From CAYSWV01 sp964434865 (GTDB lineage Bacteria > Cyanobacteriota > Cyanobacteriia > Thermostichales > Thermostichaceae): a DNA stretch of 64,000 nucleotides. Both the position numbers and the translations under genes were made by a program. Of the stretch, positions 1 to 7,912 are shown piece by piece (position 1 is the first letter of the stretch; each line of letters starts with the position of its first letter). The stretch lies in the NCBI GenBank assembly GCA_964434865.1, contig CAYSWV010000020.1:10943-74942 (forward strand). Direction: 5' to 3'. The notes under the pieces are model-generated. The model searched no databases and was not told where the DNA came from. It saw nothing but the letters and a program-made list of their open reading frames with translations.

Positions 1-19
1 TACCAGAGTTGAGGTCATT

Positions 20-760
20 ATGCAGATCAAGCAACGAAATATTGGCCTAACGGTAGGTGATAACCTGATGCGGGTTTATATTGCCTCCCCTGAACCTGAG
101 GGTCAATACCCAGGCATCTTGTTCTACTCTGATATTTATCAATTGGGGCGGCCTATAACTCGCTTAGCCGATCGGTTAGCTGGCTATGGGTATGTGGTTG
201 CGGCTCCTGAAATCTTTCATCGGCAACTGTCTCTGGGAACAGTTATTGAACCCACTGATCTAGGGCGGCTACGGGGAAATGAAGCAGCCCGTCGCAGTGA
301 AATCTCAGATTACGATGCTGATGCCCGAGCCGTTTTGAGTTGGTTACTAGCAGAAGCTACTGTTGATCCAGTCAAGCTGGGAACCTTAGGCTTTTGCATC
401 GGCGGGCATTTGGCCTTTAGAGCTGCCTTTCAACCTGAAATTAAGGCTACAGTCAGCATCTATCCTACTGGCATTCACAGTGGTAAATTAGGCCGTGGTG
501 TTGCCGACACTCTAGAACGAGCGAGTGAAATCAAAGGAGATCTGTTACTCATTTTTGGAGCCTCCGACCCTCATGTGCCTTCTGAAGGTCGAGACAGCAT
601 TCTGCAAGCCTTAGATCAGGCCAATATCTCCTACCAATCGCGTCTTTACCAGGCCAACCATACCTTTATGCGAGACGATGGCTACCGCTATGATCCTGTT
701 GCAACTGATCAAGCTTGGTCTGAGCTGATTGCTTTTTTAAGTCGCATTTTTCAATCATGA
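20..760 (+). CDS. Dienelactone hydrolase family protein
   Basis: The 246-residue protein has the alpha/beta-hydrolase layout of the dienelactone hydrolase family. The nucleophile is the Cys in GFCIGGH (C126), followed by an Asp in FGASDPHVP (D183) and a His in NHTFMRDD (H214), which form the expected Cys-Asp-His triad in order. There is no signal peptide, so it is probably cytoplasmic. The family hydrolyses lactones and small esters; the substrate here cannot be read from sequence. A GAGG-like ribosome site lies a few bases before the ATG. It converges with ttcA and the two genes overlap by 10 bases at their 3' ends. The family call is firm; a role in aromatic degradation is not implied. Confidence 0.88.
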   Translation: MQIKQRNIGLTVGDNLMRVYIASPEPEGQYPGILFYSDIYQLGRPITRLADRLAGYGYVVAAPEIFHRQLSLGTVIEPTDLGRLRGNEAARRSEISDYDADARAVLSWLLAEATVDPVKLGTLGFCIGGHLAFRAAFQPEIKATVSIYPTGIHSGKLGRGVADTLERASEIKGDLLLIFGASDPHVPSEGRDSILQALDQANISYQSRLYQANHTFMRDDGYRYDPVATDQAWSELIAFLSRIFQS

Positions 761-1581
761 CGGGAGTGCTCTAAGTCTTGTTTTAAGCTGGGTTTTAAAC
801 TAGCAAAATCAAACAGGTGGGGATCCGCTAAATGAGAGGGGATAACTGTTTGCAGGCTTTGAAATAACTGATCAAGTCGCCCTGGTGTGTCTCGCTCCCA
901 CTGCTGTAACATGGCCTTGATTTGAGCCCGTTGGAGATTGACTTGCGAGCCGCACAAATTGCAAGGAATAATCGGGAACTGGCGAGCCGTCGCATACTTT
1001 TGAATGTCAGACTCTGGACAATAAGCCAAAGGGCGGATCACAACATGCTGCCCATCATCACTCAGTAGCTTTGGTGGCATGGCTTTGAGTTGACCAGCGT
1101 GAAACATGTTTAAAAATAGGGTTTCAATCATATCGTCGCGATGATGTCCTAGGGCTAGTTTAGTGGCCCCTACTTCTCTAGCCACCCGATATAAGATCCC
1201 TCGTCGCAAGCGCGAGCAAAGTCCACACATGGTTTTCCCTTCAGGGATCACTCGCTTGACGATGCTATAGGTGTCTTCTTCGATAATGCGATAAGGGACT
1301 CCCAGTGACTCTAAATAAGTTGGCAACACGTCAGGAGGAAAATCAGGTTGCTTTTGATCTAGGTTAACAGCCAGAAGTTCAAACTCAACAGGGGCCTTAC
1401 GTTGTAGACTGAGCAATAGATCTAGCATCGTATAGGAGTCTTTACCCCCAGAGAGGCAAACCATGATCCGATCACCTGCTTCAATCATCGTATAGTCGTG
1501 AATAGCTTTTCCCACTAGACCACGGAGACGTGCCTGCAGCTTTTTAAAGTTCTTAGAGGGGCTAGCTATTATTGAAGTCAT
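751..1581 (-). CDS. ttcA: tRNA 2-thiocytidine synthetase TtcA
   Basis: The 276-residue protein matches TtcA, the PP-loop ATPase that thiolates C32 of certain tRNAs using a [4Fe-4S] cluster. The PP-loop SGGKDS is at residues 44-49, and the cluster-binding CxxC pairs are CGLC (119-122) and CNLC (207-210). The GHHRDD motif (145-150) is also typical. Length is close to the usual 270-310 residues. It lies 12 bases downstream of trxB on the same strand, so the two are probably co-transcribed; pairing a thiolation enzyme with thioredoxin reductase makes sense for redox supply but that is inference. Confidence 0.93.
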   Translation of the reverse strand: MTSIIASPSKNFKKLQARLRGLVGKAIHDYTMIEAGDRIMVCLSGGKDSYTMLDLLLSLQRKAPVEFELLAVNLDQKQPDFPPDVLPTYLESLGVPYRIIEEDTYSIVKRVIPEGKTMCGLCSRLRRGILYRVAREVGATKLALGHHRDDMIETLFLNMFHAGQLKAMPPKLLSDDGQHVVIRPLAYCPESDIQKYATARQFPIIPCNLCGSQVNLQRAQIKAMLQQWERDTPGRLDQLFQSLQTVIPSHLADPHLFDFASLKPSLKQDLEHSRHD

Positions 1582-1593
1582 GATTCTAACGTT

Positions 1594-2769
1594 TTAACCT
1601 CTTAGTTGCTGCAAGGTATCCTGTTCAGTTAAGCTAACCTCTTCAACACCTGAGTCTTCAGCAAAGATAGCTTCTTCAATACTTGAGTCTTCAATAAAAC
1701 TAACCTCTTCAACACCTAGATCATCGGTAAAACTGGCTTCTAGCAAGCTACTCTCTGAGTGGGAGGGCTCTGTTGCTGTAGTTGATTGTGGAGTTAACCG
1801 TAACTCGAATCCCTGTTCTGATAGCCATCGTTCAGCCAACATCGCAGCCATACACCCTGTTCCCGCTGCAGTGATCGCCTGCCGAAATTTATGATCTTGA
1901 ACGTCTCCAGCTGCAAACACCCCCTCAATATTAGTGGCTACCGATCCAGGTTGAGTCAAGATATAACCGGCCTCATCGAGATCAAGCCAATTTTTAAACA
2001 ACCCAGTATTCGGGATATGGCCAATTGCATAGAAGAGGCCCCCTGCTGGTAATACTGATACAGCTTGAGTTTGATTATGTCTCACTCTCACCCCTGTTAC
2101 CTTTTGACCATTCCCCTCAACATCAACGGCTTCGGTGTGCCAATGAACTGTGATTTTAGGATGAGCAAACACCCGATCTTGCATCGTTTTACTGGCGCGC
2201 ATCTCACCCCGGCGCACGAGCAGATGCACATGGGATCCAAACTTAGTCAAATAAGTAGCCTCTTCACAAGCAGTATCGCCACCCCCGATCACAACAAGAT
2301 CAACACCGCGAAACAGAGGCATAGCCCCATCACACACAGCACAGGCCGACAAGCCTCGATTCCAATATCTTGATTCACTAGGCAACTGTAGTCGTTTGGC
2401 GGTGGCACCAGTTGCGATCACCAAGCTATGGGTTAGCACCTCACGATCGTCAGAGCGAATGATAAAGGGCCGTTGATTGAGATTGACTTCCACAACATCT
2501 TCAGTGTAAAGAGCAGCTCCCCAACGGCGGGCTTGAGCTTTCATCCGTTGCATTAAGTCAGGCCCCGTGATGCCATCAGGAAACCCAGGAAAATTTTCAA
2601 CGTCTGTGGTTGTCATGAGCTGACCCCCTGGGATCCCTCCCATTTGAAAACCTTCAAAGACAACAGGGTTCAAGTTGGCTCGCCCAGCATAGATTGCGGC
2701 TGTAAAACCTGCTGGCCCGGATCCAATAATGACCATATTTTCAATATTTTCAATTCTATTTGTTATCAT
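1594..2769 (-). CDS. trxB: Thioredoxin reductase with acidic repeat tail
   Basis: This is an NADPH-thioredoxin reductase of the low-molecular-weight type. It shows the FAD-binding GSGPAG (17-21 region), the redox CAVC at 143-146, the NADPH-binding GGGDTACEE (162-170) and the C-terminal FAD motif with AAGDV (286-290). The catalytic body ends near residue 320, the usual length. It then carries a roughly 70-residue acidic extension with an 11-residue repeat (three full copies plus a partial one, 345-384) around xxFxEDxxxEE. The extension is not a thioredoxin domain (no WCGPC), so this is not NTRC. No clear ribosome site precedes the chosen ATG. ttcA follows 12 bases downstream. Confidence 0.93.
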   Translation of the reverse strand: MITNRIENIENMVIIGSGPAGFTAAIYAGRANLNPVVFEGFQMGGIPGGQLMTTTDVENFPGFPDGITGPDLMQRMKAQARRWGAALYTEDVVEVNLNQRPFIIRSDDREVLTHSLVIATGATAKRLQLPSESRYWNRGLSACAVCDGAMPLFRGVDLVVIGGGDTACEEATYLTKFGSHVHLLVRRGEMRASKTMQDRVFAHPKITVHWHTEAVDVEGNGQKVTGVRVRHNQTQAVSVLPAGGLFYAIGHIPNTGLFKNWLDLDEAGYILTQPGSVATNIEGVFAAGDVQDHKFRQAITAAGTGCMAAMLAERWLSEQGFELRLTPQSTTATEPSHSESSLLEASFTDDLGVEEVSFIEDSSIEEAIFAEDSGVEEVSLTEQDTLQQLRG

Positions 2770-2906
2770 AGCTTTAACTCATAGTAACTATGACTTATTA
2801 TACCATTCTGTCCTTTGGGTAAACAATTGATATTAGTAAGTGGGATGAGTGAGCTGGAATAGCCCCAGGGTTGATCTCTAGGGGGACCAGGTGCCCCCCG
2901 CCCTTT

Positions 2907-3242
2907 CTAGAGACTTGATAACGATAACGGCACCAACCGCCCATCCAGAGTCCAGCCCAGGAGCATAGATTCGTTGGGATGGATTCGTTGGCCGGTAATG
3001 GCACAGCGTTCTTCCCGTTGAGCCGTAGCCACCGCACTAGCCCTGATGTCCTGCCGAGAAACTCGTGGGGTGAGATCGTCGGAATTTTGATAGACATAGT
3101 TCCACAACACTTCTCGAACCAACGCCTGATAGCCCTGATTACCTGCAAGCTCTTTAAGCCGGTCTTTGAGTTCCCGTTCCAAGCGAATGCTAGTGACTTC
3201 CATCTCGCTTGTTGAGGTCTTAGGTAATGTGGACGTCAACAT
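2907..3242 (-). CDS. Small ribbon-helix-helix-like protein
   Basis: A 111-residue protein beginning MLTSTLPK. I chose this ATG because a strong AAGGAGAG ribosome site sits five bases upstream (3248-3255); a start eight codons earlier would place that site inside the gene. Residues roughly 15-45 (ITSIRLERELKDRLKEL-type pattern) look like a ribbon-helix-helix DNA-binding domain, which normally acts as a dimeric repressor or antitoxin. The C-terminal part contains a CAITGQ segment and a hydrophobic end. No toxin-like partner adjoins it. The fold call is by pattern only and the target is unknown. Confidence 0.7.
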   Translation of the reverse strand: MLTSTLPKTSTSEMEVTSIRLERELKDRLKELAGNQGYQALVREVLWNYVYQNSDDLTPRVSRQDIRASAVATAQREERCAITGQRIHPNESMLLGWTLDGRLVPLSLSSL

Positions 3243-3342
3243 AATGACTCTCCTTGGTGATGACACTAAACTTCTCTGTAGTATATTGTAGTATGTCTAG
3301 AGAAAAAGTAAAGTCTCGCATTAACCGAATTAACTCACCAAA

Positions 3343-3675
3343 TTAACTTATTGAGTTAACTGATTGGGGCACAATAACATCCACAAGTTGATAATGCTTG
3401 ACCTCAGGTGGCTGCTCAAAATAAGGGGAGAGCAACGCCCGCCAGGACTGGAACTGTTGAGATTGCCTGAAATTGATCAGATGAGCATCAAGAGACTCCC
3501 AATTGACGAGCAGCAGATAACAACATTCCTGCTCCAGACAACGGCGCAATTGGTGATCTAGGTACCCCTCTGTTTGCTGAAGATAGGGATAAGCTTGTTC
3601 AATCGCAGCTTCAAAGGCTGATTGGGTCCCTGGCTTAATGTAGATCTGGGCGATCTCTAAGATAGGTTGACTCAT
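3343..3675 (-). CDS. ABM-type (antibiotic biosynthesis monooxygenase-like) protein
   Basis: The 110-residue protein has the ferredoxin-like pattern of the ABM superfamily: an opening strand (ILEIAQIYIKPG), a helix starting AFEAAIEQAYPYLQQTEGYLDHQL, and the LVNWESLDAHLINFRQS segment that recurs in this family. Members are small cytoplasmic dimers; some degrade haem or oxidise polyketides but many have no known activity, and no catalytic residue can be named here. It stands alone between the RHH-like gene and an L30-like gene, all on the minus strand. Confidence 0.75.
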   Translation of the reverse strand: MSQPILEIAQIYIKPGTQSAFEAAIEQAYPYLQQTEGYLDHQLRRCLEQECCYLLLVNWESLDAHLINFRQSQQFQSWRALLSPYFEQPPEVKHYQLVDVIVPQSVNSIS

Positions 3676-3777
3676 AGCTTAATGGGTAACTCAGTCATTA
3701 GGCTGAAGTAATCGTCAAAAGATAAACTATCATGCAGCCCGTTGGTAAAGCCGTATCAGAGGGTCGCTTTTGCCTAG

Positions 3778-4044
3778 TTAATCGCCGACAGGGGAGATCT
3801 CAATGAGATGCTGCACTTTTCTTAGCATGCCATGAGTTGTGGAATCATCAATCCGCTCAACTACAGCGCCGATCTTACCCAGGCCAAGACACTTTAAAGC
3901 TGCACCCTGATCCTTGGGATTCCCGATTGCACTGCGAACCTGCTTAATTCTGACAGGCCGATCAGTGGGTGCCCCCAGTGAAGGCAGTTGTGCAATTTTA
4001 GATTTGTTTCGCTTGGTGTGCTTGATCTTATCATGCCAACGCAT
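3778..4044 (-). CDS. Stand-alone L30-like (ribosomal protein L30/L7e family) protein
   Basis: The C-terminal half reads as the L30 fold: VRIKQVRSAIG, then a second block with LGLGKIGAVVERIDD, then GMLRKVQHLIEI, which match the order and spacing of the short bacterial L30 (KVTQVRSxIG, LGLxxIGxxVE, GMIxKVxxLV). An N-terminal basic extension of about 30-40 residues precedes it. The start is uncertain: ATG at 4044 is given, and a TTG at 4071 would add nine residues, but neither has a good ribosome site. The gene is far from any ribosomal operon; it lies between an ABM protein and hpd. Cyanobacteria usually lack rpmD to my knowledge, so assignment to the ribosome is open. Confidence 0.65.
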   Translation of the reverse strand: MRWHDKIKHTKRNKSKIAQLPSLGAPTDRPVRIKQVRSAIGNPKDQGAALKCLGLGKIGAVVERIDDSTTHGMLRKVQHLIEISPVGD

Positions 4045-4111
4045 AGGTACTTGCCATTTATATAAACCCAACCTTACTAGGCTAAGCTAAGAACTAGGAT
4101 TTGGCAATTGG

Positions 4112-5212
4112 CTATCTGAAGGAATGCTCGGAAGAGACTTGTAGCTGTTGCTGCTCCATAGCTTCAAATAAAGCCTTAAAGTTGCGATCACCGAACCCAG
4201 TTGCTGGAGTGTAACGCTGAATTAGTTCAAAAAACAAGGTAGGTTCTGGAAAAATAGGTTGAGTAAAGATCTGCAGCAGCTTGCAACCATCTACCTGATC
4301 TATTAAGACCTGTTGCCTAGCTAAAGTTGCCACCAAGGTTGGGTCAAGGGAGGCATCGTATTGTAAGAGGTGCTGATAATAGCTCTCAGGCACTACCAGG
4401 AAGTTTAGCCCTTGCTGCCGTAATCTCTCAACTGTAGTTAAAATCTTGGAGGTATGTAGAGCAATATGTTGAATGCCAGGGCCTCGATTCGCATTGACAA
4501 ACTCTTGAATTTGGGACAAGCTCCCAATCGGCTCATTAATTGCTAGTTGCAGAGGGATCCCACCAGAGCGATCGCCAACCACTTGGCTCCTTAACCCAGA
4601 ACGTTGAGTTTCAATTTGACATTGGTAAAGAGTAGACCAGTTAAAGACGTGTTGATACCATTCCACCAGGGATCCCATAGTCCCAACCGGGACATTTAAA
4701 ACCATATGATCAATATGTGAAACCAGTGAGTCTGTTGGTCCCTTGGATGAACAGAGTTCAAACCCTGGCAGAATCGGTTCCATTCGCTTCACTGGACCCG
4801 GGCGCTCAATTAAGGAATGTCGAAACTGGTATCCCCCTGGTTGTAAGGGTAGACCTAGCTGGCAATGCCACCCCTCAGACTGCCACTCCACGACTTGATC
4901 CTGCTGTCTGAGCCACTCATAAGCTTGAGTAAGGTTACTGACTTGAAACGCAATATCAGCAATACCTTGAGGGTGATGAGCGCGATAGTGATGAATCTGA
5001 TCCGCAAGGGTCTCAGAGGCTCTAGGCCCTAAGGCCTCCGATAAGATAAAATGGATAGCCCCCTGATTCAACCATAGGCTAGTTGTAGCTTGAGTTCGGC
5101 GCTGTCCCCGAAGTTGGAATCCCCAGATGTGCTGAAACCAGTGTCCCCACTTTTCAACGTGATCAACATAGAAGTGGATATGATCAATGCCCAAACAGCT
5201 TAACCCGGTCAT
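4112..5212 (-). CDS. hpd: 4-hydroxyphenylpyruvate dioxygenase
   Basis: The 366-residue protein is a type I HPPD, converting 4-hydroxyphenylpyruvate to homogentisate for plastoquinone and tocopherol synthesis. The two vicinal-oxygen-chelate halves are visible. The three iron ligands sit in their family contexts: His169 (HIDHMV), His249 (GIQHIALHT) and Glu329 (FFELIQR). The C-terminal gate helix is present as GFGDRNFKALFEAME (339-353). Length is normal for bacteria. The N-terminal half is more divergent, as usual. The start ATG directly precedes TGLSCLGIDH, the first VOC strand. Confidence 0.93.
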   Translation of the reverse strand: MTGLSCLGIDHIHFYVDHVEKWGHWFQHIWGFQLRGQRRTQATTSLWLNQGAIHFILSEALGPRASETLADQIHHYRAHHPQGIADIAFQVSNLTQAYEWLRQQDQVVEWQSEGWHCQLGLPLQPGGYQFRHSLIERPGPVKRMEPILPGFELCSSKGPTDSLVSHIDHMVLNVPVGTMGSLVEWYQHVFNWSTLYQCQIETQRSGLRSQVVGDRSGGIPLQLAINEPIGSLSQIQEFVNANRGPGIQHIALHTSKILTTVERLRQQGLNFLVVPESYYQHLLQYDASLDPTLVATLARQQVLIDQVDGCKLLQIFTQPIFPEPTLFFELIQRYTPATGFGDRNFKALFEAMEQQQLQVSSEHSFR

Positions 5213-5310
5213 GCAACTCTTAATGCCAATGGCAAGGGATCAGGATCATCTTATCGAACAGAGCTAACCAGTGCCAAGCCAAGTATCCCTCTTGACTCTA
5301 AAGTTAAGGC

Positions 5311-6306
5311 TTAGGTCTTAATGACAGCACCCGCAATAATCACATGATCTTGGTTCGCGATAATAAACCGACGTCGCTCTAAAGTATCAATTGGATCTAA
5401 CAAATGGATCACAGCAGACACTTTTTCACCGGGTTGAATCGGTGACATCAAGACCAATTCTGCATTCACAATCTGTTGACCAAAAATAAGCTGATAGGTG
5501 CCCGATTGGACAATCATCGTGATCCCACGAGTAAAAACCTCAGCTTCTTTGAAAACATACAACAAAACCTCTAGCTGCTGAGTCGCTATCGGGATAGGCA
5601 ACGGCCTAGATCCAACTTGGATTTTCGCTAAAATTCTGGCTATAGTCTCACAACCTCTGGTTAATCGAGTTGGAGCTTCTAAAGCATCGAACACCACAAG
5701 GGCTAGATCACCGGGTAAATCATAAGTTTTTAAGAGTTCTCGGATCTCGAGTTCTTCCAGTTTCAAGACGGCTTCTTTAAACTCCAGATCGGTACCCTCG
5801 ATCTGAGCGGATTGGGCAAATCCAATCATGACTGGACCTAATGAAAATTGTCGGCTTAGGATAATATCCTCCCGATTAATCGGCAACGGCCCTTGAGTCG
5901 CATCAACCACAATGATCACAGCCTCGGCTGAGGCGATCAAAGCAGCTCTAGCAAAAACATCTCGGTGGGAGGTGGTGACAGCGTTTACAAGACCTACAGT
6001 GTGTAGCTCTGCTTGAAAAGATCGACAAAGTTCACCGCCTAGTAAGGCTACCGAGAGTTCAACTACCATCGATTCAACGGTTCGGCCTTCTAAATCTTGA
6101 CTCTTAGCTAAATGGGACTCCAAGTCCGGGCCTTCAAGTTCTACTGGAGCTAGATCTCTGGGAGCCAACTCTCCAGATGCCTGACTAGAGGTCTCAGACG
6201 TAGGATCCTGTGAAGATTGAGGAGTTGACCCACTTTTTCGTCTCCAGATGGCTCCTATCACCACCCCTGCCACCATCACCAGGGCCACCACAATAAAAAT
6301 CTTCAT
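5311..6306 (-). CDS. Membrane-anchored EF-Tu-derived protein lacking GTPase motifs
   Basis: Residues 1-20 form one hydrophobic anchor, followed by a Ser/Pro/Glu-rich linker to about residue 75. Residues 100-210 then align with the EF-Tu G domain: ARAALIASAEAVIIVVDATQGPLPINREDIILSRQ parallels the EF-Tu helix-strand-helix after DCPGH, and LEEREL-type and YDLPGD segments (186-200) parallel MEVRELL...YxFPGD. Residues 240-331 align with EF-Tu domain III, including a PGEKV...LLDPI...RRRFII...IIAGAV series. The P-loop, DCPGH (here TTSHRD) and NKxD (here FAQSA) are absent and domain II appears missing. It cannot work as an elongation factor; the function is unknown. It starts 12 bases after the RecQ-like gene, so both are probably co-transcribed. 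Confidence 0.75.
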   Translation of the reverse strand: MKIFIVVALVMVAGVVIGAIWRRKSGSTPQSSQDPTSETSSQASGELAPRDLAPVELEGPDLESHLAKSQDLEGRTVESMVVELSVALLGGELCRSFQAELHTVGLVNAVTTSHRDVFARAALIASAEAVIIVVDATQGPLPINREDIILSRQFSLGPVMIGFAQSAQIEGTDLEFKEAVLKLEELEIRELLKTYDLPGDLALVVFDALEAPTRLTRGCETIARILAKIQVGSRPLPIPIATQQLEVLLYVFKEAEVFTRGITMIVQSGTYQLIFGQQIVNAELVLMSPIQPGEKVSAVIHLLDPIDTLERRRFIIANQDHVIIAGAVIKT

Positions 6307-6318
6307 AGCATCCTACAG

Positions 6319-7743
6319 TTAGCCCAAATCCCGACGACAATTATCACAAACACAGCAAGGATCTCCTTTAGAATATCCCAATCCCTGCCGCAAAACTTGC
6401 CAGCGACAGTGGCGGGTATAGATCCATTGATCCATAGCCCATAGGGGATCAGCATAGAATCGATCGAGACCTTCAGGGATGACACTAGGAAGTTGGCGAG
6501 GGCGGGATTTAACCTGAAATTGAAAGGGATGAGTCCAATCGATACAACCTGCCCAATGAAGTAAGGCTAAAGCGAGAGTCCTGTCTTTGGATTGTCCCCA
6601 ATCTTCAAGACAGCCTGAGTCAGGTAGCTGTTGTAAGAGTTTAATGGCTTGGGTCTGCATAGTTTGCCATTGCTGCCGCAAAAAACCTTGAAGTTTGCGA
6701 TCAACTGGATCGAGGATGCCTGTGGGTTCGGACACGACCATAAAAGACTCGCTAGGTTGTTTGGCTTGAGAGATTGCTTGGATATAGTCTGTTAGGGTAG
6801 CAGGCGGTTGGTAGTAAGCCACCCAACGACACCGTGGATTCAGGATACCTTTAAACGTTTTGCAGACTAAAAACTGAAGATCCCCTTTTTTCCAGCTACG
6901 TTCTAGTTGTCTTTGTTCACTAGCTTCAAGCCCGCTATGATAAGGTAAAGTCTTAAAGCCTTGCTGAGCTAACCATTCACTTAATTCATTAGCATCTTTG
7001 TGGGTGCGAGCATAGATCAATCCCGGTGACTCCTGTTTACGAATGTAATTAGCAATAGTGCGGCGGCGACCGGCTGGAGTCCAGGTTCTCTTCACAGTCA
7101 TTTGCACCTGCGGAGCCTCTAGATCACTGTAGAGAGCCTGAGGCTGCTTTAAATTTAAGACTCGTTGTATAGTTGCTTGGGTAAACGGGTCAGCTGCTGC
7201 TGAAAACGCTAAAATGCCAAACGCTTGATTTAAGGTTGTGCGCACCGTACCTAAGCGTTGATAGGCAGGTCGAAAGGCTTCACTCCAATGCACTAGAGTA
7301 TGGGCTTCATCTACCAACAGACCATTCAATTTGAGTGTTGAATGAGTTAAACGGGTCCAGACTGGTTGACTCAATAAGAGTTCAGGAGTGATGAATATCA
7401 GACTTAAGGCCTGCCGATCTAAACGACGTAGCGTCTCACGCCTCAGATCAGGAGGAAGCTGGCTATGTAAAGCTGCAACAGGTAACTCACGGGATTGCAA
7501 CTCATTCACCTGATCCTCAATCAAGGGAATCGACGGTGAGACCACTACTGTTAATCCCGTTTCTAAGGATGCCGGTAGTTGAAAACACAATGCTCGATCA
7601 TAGAGGTTGGGCATCACTACCAGACCATCCTGTTGCTGTCTCAAGAGACTCATGACCTCAGTGTAAAGACCGCTGTTACCGGGTTGAGAGGCTCGACTAG
7701 CTTTATTCAATAGCTCCCATTGATCAGGGTTAGTTACCATCAT
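6319..7743 (-). CDS. RecQ-family helicase-like protein with degenerate ATPase motifs
   Basis: The 474-residue protein follows RecQ from end to end: Q-motif region, motif I region, VVSPSIPLIEDQV (68-79), VDEAH (144-148), a motif III position FSAAAD (180-185), second RecA-like half with GLIYARTHKDANEL (241-254) and YHSGL (268-272), and the zinc site CCVCDNC near the C-terminus. However motif I reads MPNLYDRALC (44-53) where RecQ has MPTGGGKSLC, so the Lys/Ser of the P-loop are lost, and motif VI reads SQAKQPS where RecQ has GRAGRDG, so the arginine finger is lost. It is therefore likely an inactive paralogue that may still bind DNA or a partner. It precedes the EF-Tu relic in an apparent operon. 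Confidence 0.85.
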   Translation of the reverse strand: MMVTNPDQWELLNKASRASQPGNSGLYTEVMSLLRQQQDGLVVMPNLYDRALCFQLPASLETGLTVVVSPSIPLIEDQVNELQSRELPVAALHSQLPPDLRRETLRRLDRQALSLIFITPELLLSQPVWTRLTHSTLKLNGLLVDEAHTLVHWSEAFRPAYQRLGTVRTTLNQAFGILAFSAAADPFTQATIQRVLNLKQPQALYSDLEAPQVQMTVKRTWTPAGRRRTIANYIRKQESPGLIYARTHKDANELSEWLAQQGFKTLPYHSGLEASEQRQLERSWKKGDLQFLVCKTFKGILNPRCRWVAYYQPPATLTDYIQAISQAKQPSESFMVVSEPTGILDPVDRKLQGFLRQQWQTMQTQAIKLLQQLPDSGCLEDWGQSKDRTLALALLHWAGCIDWTHPFQFQVKSRPRQLPSVIPEGLDRFYADPLWAMDQWIYTRHCRWQVLRQGLGYSKGDPCCVCDNCRRDLG

Positions 7744-7912
7744 TAAATACTCACTACTCTTCTTACGCAGCTTATTATCTCACCGCTCAATCTAAGATTT
7801 GTAGATCTACCAAAAAACTTCATCTGTGAACTTAACTGGATTGATGGCCTAAGTTAGGGCTTCGGCAATTCTTGAAAATCAGATCTGAGTATTTTTTAAA
7901 GGTTTTAAGCAG

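Noticed and set aside
1594..2769. NTRC (thioredoxin reductase-thioredoxin fusion)
   Set aside because: The C-terminal extension is an acidic repeat with no WCGPC or thioredoxin fold pattern.
2798..3148. 116-codon minus-strand ORF
   Set aside because: It overlaps the RHH-like gene in another frame, lacks a ribosome site and has unnatural composition; the 2907-3242 frame has a strong ribosome site.
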